A stretch of DNA of 64,000 nt, taken from NCBI GenBank assembly GCA_963854835.1, contig OY978526.1, positions 59,081,149 through 59,145,148 of the forward strand, written 5' to 3'. Of the stretch, positions 49,096 to 62,683 are shown in pieces; the first letter of the stretch is position 1; every line of letters starts with the position of its first letter. The position numbers and the translations under genes are program-made. The DNA comes from Megamerina dolium. Its lineage: Eukaryota > Arthropoda > Insecta > Diptera > Megamerinidae. The notes under the pieces are model-generated. The model did no database searches and was not told where the DNA came from. It saw nothing but the letters and a program-made list of their open reading frames with translations.

Positions 49096-49992
49096 TTAGT
49101 AAACGTGTGTCGAGGTTTCATCCACCTCCCCGCAAAATCTACAAATTTCATTAGAGTAAATTCCCTGTTTTGTCAGGCGATAGTGCAACTTACAATGTTC
49201 TGTCAGAATTCCTGTAATGATTCTTAAGTTATTCTTGTTTAGCGTCATACAATCCTCAAATCTATTTAGGTTATATGTACCTAAGAGCGACTTTGATTGT
49301 AATAACTCCGGTAGTTTGTCCCAATATTGCTTCCTTTGTATATCTTCTGCTTCCCTAAAGATTTTGGAGAAGTTGCTCTTTCCCAATCGGCCGAATGGTT
49401 CCGGCCCTACAAACGGGGTTGCTGCTCCCTTTCTAGTGAGCTCATCTGCAATTTCGTTTCCTGTAATTCCCACGTAACCTGGAACCCATAGTAACCATAC
49501 CTGATTGTTTTCACACAGGATGTTCAGCTTCTCAAGACACTCCATCACCAGATACGATGTTATTTAAAAATTAAAATAGACACACCTGTCAATAGCGTAG
49601 ATTTCCGCTTGAAAGATGGTCATATTTTTGCCTAGAGCTTCCGAGTATCTTGCCCCTGGCCCAAATACTCCCACTTCGGCTCCTTCATCTGTGAGTAAGT
49701 CGTCTGTGTACCATGATATCAAGTTCTGGTTTATCTCATAAGTTTTAGATATGCCGTCCCAGCTCTTTTTATAACTGAGTTCAGTTTTAAACCTTTTTAT
49801 GAAACTGAACCTTGTATGCACCGTGTCCCTCGGCATCATGATTTCAGGTAGCCGTTTCGCAAGAATATCAAACTTCCTGCGAGCAAGGTGCTCTCCTAAT
49901 TCGATGTTTCCTTTAGACATTCTTTGAATCGCCCTCCCTGCCTGGGACTGGATATAAATATGAAGGGGTGTGAATTCCATGTGAATTTCCAA
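49096..49992 (-). pseudogene. LINE RNase H and C-terminal domain
   Basis: It starts with a connection region (AGRAIQRMSKGNIELGE), then WYTDDLLTDEGAEVGVFGPG and IFQAEIYAIDRC (first two acidic blocks). A break at about 49564 follows, then [26 protein letters not shown] (the GH..I.GNE..D block, with Y for H). The end is a zinc-finger-like CRFCGEVDETSTH. RNase H is typical of the LOA/R1/I groups and absent from Jockey, which supports the clade call. Confidence 0.85.
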
Positions 49993-50259
49993 GTATGTCG
50001 TAGGATATGTCCGAATTGCTCCTGTGATGCATACACACGCTAATCTCTATATCCTGCTAAGTATGTTGGCTGCAATGTACATTTCTCCCAGACCACCGCT
50101 TCGTATAAGATAATATGTCTGACCACTGCTGTGTAAATCCATCGCATAAATTTTGGTGTACAGCCCCAACTTTTTCCTGCAATGGCTTTATGTGTCATGA
50201 ATACTCTAGTAATTTTCTTTGCCATTTCCTCAATATGTGTTTATTATTTGAGTATAACA

Positions 50260-50629
50260 AATAAATAAATAAATATGTGGCACTTAAAGCCTCAAAGGGC
50301 TCATTGGCCGAGCTTCTCTTCTTCCATTACTGTTGTGCGTCTTAAATTTTGGACAGTATTAGAAGGGACCTACTTATTTTAGCCGGTTCCGAACGGCAGA
50401 ACACTTGTGACATCACTTTTTCTGAGAGCTTTTGTCACAGAGTTATTTTAGAAGCTTTTTCATGGCAAGTTGTTACTGTCGGAAGAATTGCCAATTGCTT
50501 GCCGACAGGTGGGTACCGTTCGAAAGAAAAATCTTTTCGATATTAAATTTATTATGCATCAGCCGGGGATTGAACCACGACCTACAGATCAGAAGGCGAA
50601 CACACTAACTACTGAGCTACGGCACCCAC
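50260..50629 (-). mobile_element. tRNA-derived SINE, copy 2 (inside the LINE)
   Basis: The same family as at 25561, with the box A and box B head at the right-hand end and an (AAAT)n-type tail at the left. Target duplication ATTTGAGTATAACA at 50246-50259 and 50630-50643. It lies in LINE coding sequence, so it inserted after the LINE. Confidence 0.95.
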
Positions 50630-52080
50630 ATTTGAGTATAACATTCGACCATAATAATTTTTGGTCGAATGTTATTCCCAAGAATTTTTCTGTCTTCTGC
50701 AGTTCTATCTCTGTTCCGTTTAGACGGTAGAGTTTGAGATTCTTAAGTTTATATCTCCTTGTAAATGGTACAATAGTGGTTTTTGCTGGATTAATACTCA
50801 GCCCTATTTTAGTGCACCATCTTTTCGTTAGTCTTAATCCTAATTGGATTCTATTACATAAAGTTTCTTAAAATTTAACTACGTCGTCAGCACAGCCTTG
50901 CACTTATAAACCATTACCTCCGAATTCAGAAAGTAGTTCATCTAAAACAATACTCCACAATAATGGTGACAACACTCCAGCTTGCGGACATCCTCGTTTA
51001 ATGTTTGTGAAGTGTGACTGCTTCCTGTACAAGTTGGTATTTCTACGATCCTGGTACTTAGCATGTTGCTCATCCAAAGGCCAAGGGTATCGTTGACCTC
51101 TCTTCTAGCTAGAGCCCTATTTATGGCTTCATGTGACGTGTTGCGAAAAGCACCTTGTATATCTAGAAAGGCACCCATTGCTACTTATTTCTTTTCCAAG
51201 CTATCTCCAAGCATGTTTGCCAGGTAATACAGAGCAGTTTCTGTGGAACGCTCAGCCCTAAATGCGTGTCGACATGGATGCAATGGATTAGGATTTCGAG
51301 TGTAGAGGGTCTTTCTTGCCCGCCTTCGGTAAGAAGACCACCTTTGCTCTTCGCCATATTTTAGGTATGTAACCCAATGCTATGCTAATTCTAGTTATTC
51401 TGGTAATTGGACCTAGTAACTCATCAATGCCTTTCTGCAGCAAGGCCGGAAAGATTCCATCAACGCCTGGATATTTCAGAGTTTGAAAGGTACTAACCGC
51501 CCACTTCATGCTCGGCATTGTACAAATTTCATGGGCAATAATCCATTCATTTCTATCCACTTTACCTACGGCAGCAGTTTGTTCTACCCCTGTTTCTAAC
51601 TTAGTTGAACCTGGAATGTGAGTGTCAATAAGTAACGTCCCAAATTACCTTCGTATTTGTTGCAGCCAACCTCGTATTTGGCCCCTGAAGAGCCAGGGTT
51701 CCTGGACCAGTACTGTGTTTAGGTGGTTCCTAACTGTTGCTCTCATGATCACCGCCGAGGCGGCTTTCGCATGGTGAAGGTTTATCTGGGCAACTCTAGT
51801 ACTGGTCATCCTACTACTACTTCTTCTTCACCTCACTCCTTCTTTCTCTGCCAGTATATCCTCAAGTTCTAACAGGGAGACTCTGTCCGAGTCTGCTATG
51901 CCTAGTTTCTTCATTGCCTCGAGCTCGTTATCAACGTCTCTAATGTCCTCAGTTTCGTGAGGCAGTAGCGAAATTTCGATAGTCTGCTCGCTGCCTGCTT
52001 CTTCTTCTTCTACCTTAGCAGCTATGTCTTCTGGCAGTTTGTCCCAGGTGTGGCCTCGGCCGCACTTGGGTGCTGTCTAC

Positions 52081-54787
52081 TAGTTTCCCTGCCACAGGTG
52101 TAGCTTTAATTCTTTTTAAATACTATACATATAATATCTAGTTACATATACGAGAGAGAGTGTAGAAATTTTTGTAGCTTAAGTGCCATTTTGACAAAAT
52201 ATAACTATTCTTTTACCGAAAATATTGTAGCTATGTATATGTTGATATTTGTACATTCTGAGAAACGGAAAATCATCATCAATAATATATATTGTAAGTA
52301 GATACATATAAGATAACAACAAAAATATCATCAGCACATTCCTTTTAAAGTACACATGTAAAATAACTTGAATTTGAACAACAAAATACATAAGTAGTTG
52401 CCAATGCCGCGTATCCATATTGTGACGCTTCTGGGGCTGTTGATACACGTATGGTATTGTGCTGCTGCTACTGCTGTTACCTGCTGATTGCCTATATTTA
52501 TATACTATATACGAGCATGAGTGCTTGCATATTGCAATATAACGTGATTTGTATAAAACAAAAAAATAAAACGAATATAATGCTCATTGCATTTATAGGC
52601 AAGTAAATAAATACCTTAGGCTGTAATCTTAACAGGATACTTTAATATCCTGTAGCATAAATGTAAGTTTAAATGAATATGTACTTAATGCTATGTATGG
52701 ATATGTGTTTAATTATTATGCATATCGAGGTGGCTGCTGTTGGTGCCAATGTCGTTATTGCTCTTACTCCATAGTGGGTGTGGATTAAAAATTTCAAAAA
52801 ATAAATTGAAACGCTTAAATTCGATAGCACCGGAGCTTAGTTACCCTGCGCTATAGCAAATAGGCTGACATACGGAGGTAGGCTTGGCTTTCGTCCGATA
52901 ACGCCCAATTTTCAAGCGTACTCGCTCGTTGACTTGTATAATAATCGGGAATAACCGATCTTCAGTCCTCTAGCTTTATAATTTCGGAGGTTTGAAAGAA
53001 GCTTGTATGGAAGGTAGGCGTAGTTTTCACCGTTGGTTGAATGTACAAATTTTCTACTCCTATGTTTGAAACATACGTTCGACAACATGCGTTTGTATGG
53101 GAGGTAAGCGTAATTTTTTTCCGATTACTCCCATTTTCAAACTCGTTTATTAACTTGTAAATATAATCGTATATGCCGATTTTGAGCATAATAACCAAAT
53201 TACTTTCCGCTCGACTTACCTCTACATTTTTGTGCGAAAAGTGTTAGAATGTTCATATGGAAGCATACTTTTGTACTTTTACTTTTATCTTTCTTTCTGA
53301 TATTTGATTTTTATGATATGATTATGCAATTTTTTCTACGAAAATTGCAAATTGTAAGTTATTATTCTGTCTTAAAATAAACGCGAATAATTTCACAACA
53401 ACAAAATTGGCAAATACTCTGTAAAACTTGTTGTTCCAAAATTAAAGAATTCTATTATTTTTTGTCTAACTTCGATATAGTGTATGTGTGCACGTATATG
53501 CTTATATAGTAAGATTATACACGTACGTTTGTATATAAAGTACAATATATAACATTCACTTGTAGCTATTGTTAGTGTAATGACTACTAACTTTACCACT
53601 TAACTTTTTGTGAATTCGCTTAAGTAGAAATTTAATTACTTTTTATTGAAGCTCTGTCCGCATACTCCATTCTATCTCCAATTGCTACAAAGAATATAAA
53701 AAAATTCCAAAAAAGAACTTTCAAACATTTTTGCTTATTTTTTTATTGAATTTTATTATCGTTGTCAATGGGTGGAGTAGTGGAGACTGACGATAAAATA
53801 TTAAGGTGGAATTGGGACTGCAGATGGTCTGAACCGTAGAATGAAACGTGATGTTATTAATATTACGATATTTTTTTTGTTTACTATGGTGGCTACTGTG
53901 TATTTTTCGGATTTTTAATTTCGCACATTTTTATGTACATAATTCGTATTTATTCTGTATAAGGACGAAATTGTTGCAAAATAACATACTTGTAATTACC
54001 GTCACTGTCTATAGAGTACAGACTTTTTCGCCACAACATCCTTTTCATTTCACTTGCGTATTGTACATAAAGTACATAAAGTTACTTGAGTACATTTGAT
54101 TGTGGTTTTGTAAGGAGGAAAAAAAGTCAGTCAGAGCAGTGGTGGGTGGTGACGGACAACGGTATGGCAGCAATAAAATAAAATGAATGTAAAAGTATTA
54201 ATAAAAATTACGCACGAAGTGATATTAAAATGAGAATGGCTATATGTTTAGCAGCTATGCATATAAATTACCCTTAAATTAATTCTCTCACAGTGAAATC
54301 TTTCACTACGCTATAACATATCCAATACGTACAGATGCGTTTGATATTCCCTATGGTGTATGTGTTTGTGTGTGTTTGTGTATGTGTGCAATACTTATTG
54401 CACACATACACTTGGCCACACTTGTTGTCCACTCGACAAATGTTTAATGCTTATGTTTCGTATCTATAATAATATATGTATATTTGAAATGACCCATAGA
54501 GACAGGATCGTTAGTCACAAATGACTTTTCAATTTCATATAGCGACAACGGCATACAAACATTTAATGTTGCTATAATTACCATTAAGCTCAATTGTATT
54601 AAATTCGAAGAGGTTTCAAAATAAAAACAACAACAACTATATCAAAATTAAGTGCTTTGTTTTGCAGAATGGAATTAACATAGAATTAAGATTATCATCT
54701 AAGGTACGATAAGTTTATAAAATAAATTGGCTGTATACGGGCATTAAAATAATTGCTTAGGAATACATACAAACGTATTTGTATATA
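52081..54787. other. Gap: AT-rich, with degenerate repeat modules
   Basis: About 52850-53200 has two modules of the 20260-20640 type (TTTGTATGGGAGGTAAGCGT, CGATTACTCCCATTTTC, GTTTATTAACTTGTAAATAT). Nothing else was recognised. Confidence 0.5.
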
Positions 54788-55973
54788 TCAGGCGAAGTAA
54801 AAAGAAATCCATTATTTTTCCAATAGATAGCTTTTGTAGTCTGTATTTCACGTTGTATAAGTGCGATCGGGTTACGCTAGATGGTGTTAGAAAGATAGGA
54901 CTTCGTACTAAATAAACTTTTGGCAGTTTTGTGATTGCCTGACTCAGTATTGTTTGAGCAAGCGTCAAAGACGGACACCAGTAAAGAGAAAATACGCCAT
55001 ATTTTACAGACGGCTGAAAATGTGAATAGTGTTTATGGTCCTGATACTGTAACACCCAATCACGTGCAATTTTGGGTTCGTCGATTCCGTTCCGGTAATT
55101 TTGATGTCAAAGATGCACCACGCTCTGGAATGCCAATTGTCGAAAATATTGATAAAATAATGGAAATCGTTGAGTCTGACCGTCATGTAAGCACTGTTTC
55201 TATTGCCCAGGAATGGTTCCGTTTGGAACCATTTAAATAAGGCTGGATACAAAAAGAAGCTCGATGGATGGGAGCCACACGAGTTAACGCAAAAAAGCCT
55301 CATGGACCGAATTCCATCTGCGAATCGCTGCTGAATCGCAAAAAAATCGATCAATTTCTAAAGCGGATGGCTACTGGTGATGAAATGTGGGTCACGTACT
55401 ACAACGTCAAGTGAAAACGGTAGTGGTAAAATCGCGTAAACGGTGGCCAAGCCAGGATTGATGGTCAGGAAGGTTTTGCTATGTGTTTGGTGGGATAGGT
55501 AGGGAATCATCTACTATGAGCTGCTCTCCTACGGCCAAACTCTTAATTCGGACCTCTACTGTCAATAATTGGACCGTCTGAAGGAAGCAATCGCCCAGAA
55601 GCGGCCAGCTTTGGCCAATAGGAGAGGAATTGTGTTCCATCAGGTTAACGCCAGGCCGCACACATCGATAGTGACTCGCCAGAAGCTCCGCGAGCTTGGC
55701 TGGGAGGTTCTTATGCATCCACCTTATAGTCCGGACTTGGCACCAAGTGATTACTACCTGTTCCTGTCTATGGCGAATGATTTTGCTGTCCCAGTTTCTT
55801 GCTAATAGGGACGAGGGTTTCTATGAGAGTAGAATTATGAAATTACCATCAAAATGGCAACAAGTTATCAAACCAAACGGTGCATATTTGACCTAAATCG
55901 GATTTTTCTAACTATGCTAAATAAAACCATAAATTTAATGCAAAAATAATGGATTTCTTTTTACTAGACCTTA
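54788..55973 (+). mobile_element. mellifera-type mariner
   Basis: The ends form an inverted repeat around GTAAAAAGAAATCCATTA: left near 54797-54815, right near 55945-55964, with an outer part that matches less well. TA flanks are likely. It contains the broken transposase described separately. About 1.19 kb, close to the 1.28 kb usual length. Confidence 0.85.
54935..55830 (+). pseudogene. mellifera-type mariner transposase, broken
   Basis: Frames in order: KEKIRHILQTAENVNSVYG, NHVQFWVRRFRSGNFDVKDAPRSGMP (helix-turn-helix and linker), AGYKKKLDGWEPHELT, then TGDEMWVTYYNVK (first D). KTVVVKSRKRW and YYELLSYGQTLNSDLYCQ follow, then AIAQKRPALANRRGIVFHQVNARPHTS, where the second catalytic D is replaced by V, and LMHPPYSPDLAPSDYYLF (third D intact). 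Stops and frameshifts lie at about 55240, 55320, 55410 and 55570. Confidence 0.88.
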
Positions 55974-56096
55974 TACTTTAATAAGCTGTTTTCAAAGAGG
56001 TAACACAGGACTATAAAACTATAATAAAATCAATTCAGCATACGTTTAGAAAATGGATTTTCGCTTCTAAAATAAATCTATCTATTTAATTAGAAT

Positions 56097-56463
56097 AGTA
56101 GGTGCCGTAGCCCAGTGGTTAGTGTGTTGGCCTTCTGATCTATAGGTCGTGGTTCAATCCCCGGCTGATGCATAACAAATTTAATATCGAAAAGATTTTT
56201 CTTTCGAACGGTACCCATCTGTCGGCAAGCAATTGGCAATTCTTCCAGCAGTAAAAATTTGCCATGAAAAAAGCTTCTAAAAGAATTCCGTGATAAAGCT
56301 TAGAAAAAAGTGATGCCACTAGTGTTCTGCCGTTCGGAACTGGCTAAAATAAGTAGGTCCCTTCTAATACTGTCCAAAATTTAACACGCACAACAGTAAT
56401 GGAAGAGAAGCTCGGCCAATGAGCCCTTCGGGGCTTTAAGTGCCACATATTTATATATTTTTT
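56097..56463 (+). mobile_element. tRNA-derived SINE, copy 3
   Basis: Plus-strand copy with the best readable head: GTGCCGTAGCCCAGTGG (box A) and GGTCGTGGTTCAATCCC (box B), 367 bp in all. Target duplication TATTTAATTAGAAT at 56083-56096 and 56464-56477. The end reads GTGCCACATATTTATA. Confidence 0.95.
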
Positions 56464-56477
56464 TATTTAATTAGAAT

Positions 56478-57975
56478 TTTGTATAGACATAGAATGGCCT
56501 GTCACTTATTTGTACCATGCAGATATAGAGCTATATTAGAAGACGGCTCACCTCGTATATCCTTTGCGGAGTAAGTGAAGTTTAGGTTGTCATCATACAT
56601 AATTATATAATGCAGTGGATAAAAATATTTAGATTGTATAGTGCATATAATGAGATTATTTTATAGTAAACTTTCAACTGCAGAAATGTGTATCCACTTG
56701 TAAAGTTATCTGTAAATTTTTATACATGCTGTGTGGAGAATTGCCAAATTGCAGCAACAAAAACTGTTAAATTTGGAAACATTCAATAACAGACTGGAGG
56801 ATTTATTTATCGAATATCATTGTTTACCATTTCACTGCTTTGTAGCTTATATTTTACATGATGGCAAATTTAAATCAGTATGTAATTGAACATTTAGGTA
56901 GGTCAATTTAGACATTTATATGAAAAATCAAAAGTTTTACCAATTAAAAGAGCCATATAAAAATTACTCTTGTGATTCAGACATCATTTTTGTATACTTG
57001 AAATTATTGCTATGATATAGCCATAATTTTTATCACCAATTTCGATGGCGGCCATTCAAAAATGTAATCCTTAGTGAAATATCTACAACCTGTCTTACAA
57101 ACGATAATAATAAATAACAAAAAAGTTTGTGTAACAATAAAGATGATATTAAATGTAAAAGGTTTTATTTTTTTGTGATGACATATAACCCTTTTGTAAG
57201 TATATGTCCCTAAAAGTTATTTTCATCTTGTTTATATGTATATAACTGAGGACGGATCACCTTTTCATATAAGCAATCCGATTTCTATTCATATGTATAG
57301 CCTTAAACACAAAGTTAAAATGAAAGTTAAACTTCTATGTACCAACAACGTGCTCCGGAAAAACCATTTCACAAACAAATCAATTTTAATCAACGTAATT
57401 GTGAAACCACAATAATAAAAACCCAAATTAGAAGTAGAAAAAATACAAACACCTGCTGTTAATAAAAGATATGGGCAATAATAAGCACATTAATTTGGCA
57501 AGACGGTGAGTTTGTGGAGAAGTTCTTGTATTTTTAGAATAAATGTTATGGGCTATTCCATATGAAAAAAGACGACATTTATTTAATGTATGTGGATAAT
57601 AATACTGTACATTTAAAACCCACTATTGAGTAATATGAGAAACAACGTGATTAATATGCACTTGTATATACGAATGTACTTTGAAAATGATGAAAAAAGC
57701 AACCAAAAGTCCATAGAATACGTAAATAACAATCAAATGTAATCTAAATGTGACAAAAGTCAATATATTATATAACTACACCTACATGTATACATACACG
57801 AGTATATGTAATTAAATTAATTTCACTTATGAAACAACAGTGGCAATGTGGTTCAGTATTGTAAATAAGCGTCTATGTATAATATTACGAGTATCTGAGC
57901 TAGTCAAATTTAACGCACCATATACTTGCTTACTTTTCGCTACATTGTAATAAGATTGTTTTCATAATCCTTACA
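56478..57975. other. Gap: AT-rich, no gene seen
   Basis: No coding frame or element end was recognised. Confidence 0.5.
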
Positions 57976-57977
57976 TA

Positions 57978-58326
<349 letters not shown>

Positions 58327-58550
58327 ATGTACCTAAGAGCGACTTTGATTGTAATAACTCCGGTAGTTTGTCCCAATATTGCTTCCTTTGTATATCTTCT
58401 GCTTCCCTAAAAATTTTGGACTCTTTCCCAATCGGTCGAATGGTTCCGGCCCTACAAACGGGGTTACTGCTCCCTTTCTAGTGAGCTCATCTGCATTTTC
58501 GTTTCCTGTAATTCCCACGTAACCTGGAACCCATAGTAACCATACCTGAT
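58327..58550 (-). pseudogene. LOA-type LINE RNase H fragment between (TA)n arrays
   Basis: It matches 49277-49502 almost throughout, with a 7-bp loss near 58420. The minus strand reads [21 protein letters not shown] (frameshifted). Both edges fall at short AT-containing stretches, ATATGTACC and CCTGATATAT, not at element ends. Confidence 0.85.
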
Positions 58551-58571
58551 ATATATATATATCATATATAT

Positions 58572-58617
<46 letters not shown>

Positions 58618-58628
58618 TATATAAATAT

Positions 58629-58683
<55 letters not shown>

Positions 58684-58746
58684 AATATATATATATAAAT
58701 ATATATATACATATAAATATATATATACATATAAATATATATATAC

Positions 58747-58826
<80 letters not shown>
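58551..58826. repeat. (TA)n array, second, with AAATA interruptions
   Basis: TA-rich with spaced ATAAATAT units, about 275 bp. Confidence 0.97.
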
Positions 58827-59119
<293 letters not shown>

Positions 59120-59739
59120 GGTGGGTCAAATTGTAGGGGGCCGAAAACATGTTAAGGGGTTCATCGAGATTCTTGTTCTACGGGTCATTTGAAGATACTT
59201 TTCCAAAGAAACCATAGCTCTAAAATGATTTTCGAGCCCCCGGCTTTTTCAAAATAGGTTTTTTCCCCAAATACTCAAGAATAGATGTAAAAAAAAATGC
59301 TATTTTCTCTAGCCAAATGTGTATGTGGGGGTTTTTGGATCGAGGAATCCATTTTTGAGATCTATTTTTATTTTTGAGCACCACCAGAGGGCGCTTTCGT
59401 TCATTTTTTAATTTTATCGTTTTTTTTTGGGTAAATTTACGAAATTTTTCGTGTAAATTGACGAATATTTGACTTTCTCATAAGACAACCCAAAACTTTA
59501 AATAGCCCAGAGTGTTTAGCGTTAAAAATGATGGGGAAGGGGGGGGGGGGTTATTCATTCACGACCTATATCGAATTTAAGACAAAGAGTAAACAAAGCA
59601 TATTTTACTTTATTTTTTTCTTCTAAAATTCAACATAACAAATAATAAAAGCATATAAAATGTAATTAATAAAAAAAATTAATTGAATTCAGTAATTAAG
59701 AAACAAAACGAAGAGTTTTAGGAAATAAACGCGAAGGAG

Positions 59740-60594
59740 TTATTTTTGAAAGTCTTTCTTGCTGTCAAGTCTAGCGAATTTTTCACGACTTTCTAATGTC
59801 ACCGCCATAACTCCTTCTCGATTATGTTCTAAAACTCTTTTGGATACACTAGCCAGCAATTGAACATGTCTTTCCGTTCCTTGTATGTGTACTGGAATTT
59901 TCGGATCAGGCAGCGGTGGATCAATGTCTTCTAAATATTGTTGTAGATATTCATAAGGAATATTTCGAGTGAATGGTGGTTCGAATAAGATTGAGTTATC
60001 ATTCATGTCAATCATATTCGTAAAATCTGTGCAATTGAAGTTTATGATAGGCTTTTTATAAACTCTCAGTAGCATCGGATCTTCCACATGGTTACGGTAG
60101 TGTAAAATTTTTTTTAGAGCTAAGTCGCGTATTTTTTTTTCATCGTCGAACAACATTGCCAATAAAATGTTTTATGAATTAGCATAATACGAGTTTTCTT
60201 TAACAACATTATTTACAATTTGGCTTAAATTCGAATCCAAATATTGAGTCCAACGTATGAATTTATAAAATAATACACTACCGTGCACGACAGAGTTGTA
60301 ATATTTAATATTGAAGTACATTGGCGTATATACTTTAATTATATAGTTTGCCAGAATTTTTAAATTTGTAGATGGCTTGTTGGTTGTCACATATAACCGT
60401 AATAATCTACTGGCCTTGGTGAGCCAACGAGAATGTGCTATTGGCCCTGGTTTAATGTTGGCCAAATCCGCCAAAACCTCACCAGAAGAAATTGCAAGCG
60501 CCATTTTGTACAAGTACATTGCGTCGGTAGTTAATTCAACAGCACTTAAATCAGGTATATTTTCCAGAGTGATAATCTCAAAATCGTTTACCGC
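59740..60594 (-). pseudogene. Transposase-like protein, exon 2, with one in-frame stop
   Basis: It runs AVNDFEIITLENIPDL, YLYKMALAISSGE, HSRWLTKASRLLRLYVTT, then a TAA at 60172-60174 after 140 codons. It continues in the same frame for 143 codons to a terminal stop (DEKKIRDLALKKILHYR, IPYEYLQQYLEDIDPP, ERHVQLLASVSKRV). The HSRWLTKA block is common to hAT-like and related proteins. Apart from the one stop, the gene looks whole, so the copy is young or is translated past the stop. Confidence 0.7.
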
Positions 60595-60704
60595 CTAAAA
60601 ATAGAAGAGATTAGATGAATTAAATACAATTTTATCATTTAAATTCGAACACATTACTTGAGAAATACGATTCAAAATAGTAATACAAATTTAAAAAAAA
60701 TTAC
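60595..60704 (-). other. Putative 110-bp intron of the transposase-like gene
   Basis: It begins GTAATTTTTTT and ends in a pyrimidine-rich CTATTTTTAG. Removing it joins DPY to AVNDFEIITLENIPDL with no shift. Confidence 0.6.
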
Positions 60705-62060
60705 ATACGGATCATTATCACAAGTTTCTATTTGTTTGCTCAACGTTCCGGTTGTCGTTCGTGGTCCAGTGGTGGATGATTTCTCCAAAGTGTCAAACAA
60801 ATGCCGTAACGGAAGCTCGTTAAAGTGGAGAAGGCACACAAACCAATGCAGTGGTCTGTTTAACTGCATTTCGAATCGTCGCCAAATTCCATTTCTTATG
60901 CCAGTATTTGCTCGCTCACCATCACAGCATATGCCAATCAAAGAATCTAGAGACATTGCTTTGTTGATGAAAAATTCGTTCAATTTGATGACTTTGTGTT
61001 CAGAATCTTCATTTTCTACTTTTATGTAGCCTAATAATTGGGAATGTGGTTCCTTTAAAACAACTAGGTGAGGTTCTTTCACCATCCTTGGATGAAATTT
61101 GTTATCGATTTTTTCCATCGTTAAAGAATCATTTTTTCTGCCGTTGAAATAAAATGCAATTAAATTGGAAGCATCATACCGATTATGAAGCACTTTTTGT
61201 CTACATTTAACTTTTTCTCTACGAACTTTAGACTTGTCCATAATGACAAGATTGCCATGACCATCTTTGACGCCAATGTCTTCCATAAGAGATGTTGCCA
61301 ATGCTGATGCTATTCTATCTGACACACCAAATCTGTCACACATCATAGCAAACTTGAAAGCATCGTAACTGGGTGTATATGGTCCTCGTTTCGTTTGAGA
61401 TGCATTTTGTGCTTCTACTAAATGTGTACTATGCTCATAATCACTTTCCTGGTCTTCTTCTGGCACGTATGTTAGACCCTGGCTCTCTTCAATTGTTTCT
61501 ATTATTGTAGATGTAGGTGCTTGCTCTTCAATTTCTGTCTGGTATTCCGGTATCGTAGATCTTCTGTCATTATGTTGATCCATCATAAACTCTTTCAACT
61601 CTTCTGGAATCATTCCACATGAGCATAGAGCAGCTTTCAAGTCACATTTACATTTCCCAATGTAAAATAATTCTTTTATGGATCGTAAGAAAGATGTGAG
61701 ACTGGAGCCTTTTGCTTTGCATTTATCTGCAGTGTAGTATTTGTCAAGCAAGGTATTCAATTTTCTAACAATATTTCGATTGCATATAATTTCAATATTT
61801 AGTTTGCTCCAAATTCCAATCAATTTGTCTGTCACTTGAGGAGTAAATGTTTTATATGAAAACATTTTACTTTGCATTTTAGCACGTTCGACCAAGAAAA
61901 AATAGCATCTTAAAATATCCTGTTTAGTTGGCAGATTCAGACCAGTCAAATCAGAAGACATACCAAAAGCAGGAACATCGTGAGAAGGCATATGTTTCAA
62001 ACTACTTTCGGTACTTATTGATGTTGGTGCGGCTTGTGATGTTGACGGCAATAGATCCAT
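60705..62060 (-). CDS. Transposase-like protein, exon 1 (452 codons)
   Basis: It starts MDLLPSTSQAAPT at 62060. Residues 1-130 look like a helical N-terminus. A Cys-rich patch lies at about 138-148. An acidic linker follows (about 175-215). Then comes a conserved core: LHNRYDASNLIAFYFNGRKND (about 291-311), IGICCDGERANTG (about 375-387, possibly a catalytic D), and CLLHFNELPLRHLFD (about 409-423), with the C-x-x-H seen in many RNase H-like transposases. The open frame continues a little into the intron. Donor GTAATT at 60704 follows codon 452. It joins exon 2 in phase 0. The function is inferred from its position between the inverted repeats and from these motifs. Confidence 0.72.
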
Positions 62061-62594
62061 GTTTAAAATTAAATATTAATTAATTAATTTATAAATATTA
62101 AGATTTTCCAGCTAGATTTTGAGGTTTTCTTCCTTCAAAAGCTGGTAAAAATGTGATTTAGGTCTTAGCTTGAAATCTATCGATTTTATTTTTAGAAAAG
62201 CTGGAAAAAGGAACAAAATGTATGGAATATGATTTAACAATTTATAATTCGAGTATGTATTTTGAATATATTCAATACAAAGACAAAAATTCGTCTATTT
62301 CCACAACAGTATCGTATATTTTTCCAAAAAAATGTACGAAAGCGCCCTCTGGCGGCACTCAAAAATAAAAATTAATGTCAAAACTGGATTCCGCGACCCA
62401 AAAAACCCCCACATACACATTTGGCTAAAGGAAATAGCATTTTTTTGCCTCTATTCTCGAATATTTCTAGAAAAAATACCTATTTTGAAAAAGCCGGGGG
62501 CTCGAAATTCATTTTAGAGCCATGGTTTCTTTGGCAAATTTGCCATAGAATAAGAATCACGATGAGCCTTTGGGTCGAAAAAATTTGACCCACC

Positions 62595-62598
<4 letters not shown>

Positions 62599-62682
<84 letters not shown>
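62599..62682. repeat. (TA)n array, fourth
   Basis: About 80 bp of TA linking the TIR transposon to a Jockey-type LINE. It ends at the LINE's frame. Confidence 0.97.

Positions 62683-62683
<1 letters not shown>

Larger units (their letters stand above)
48930..52080 (-). mobile_element. LOA/R1-type LINE with RNase H, second copy, degraded
   Basis: The minus strand gives the end of an ORF1 (about 52080-51850: LPEDIAAKVEEEEAGSEQT, ELEAMKKLGIADSD), an ORF2 start (VAQINLHHAKAA, QEPWLFRGQIRG), then a deletion of most of the endonuclease. Reverse transcriptase blocks follow (GVDGIFPALLQKG, FLDIQGAFRNTSHEAINRA, CADDVV in place of YADD near 50885) and an RNase H domain (49992-49096). SINE copy 2 is inserted at 50260-50629. 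The same family left a fragment at 58327-58550. The 3' limit is approximate. Confidence 0.8.

Noticed and set aside
56097..56170. Possible genuine tRNA gene
   Set aside because: Box A and box B are present, but the acceptor and anticodon arms do not fold properly. The unit repeats with target duplications, so it is a SINE head.
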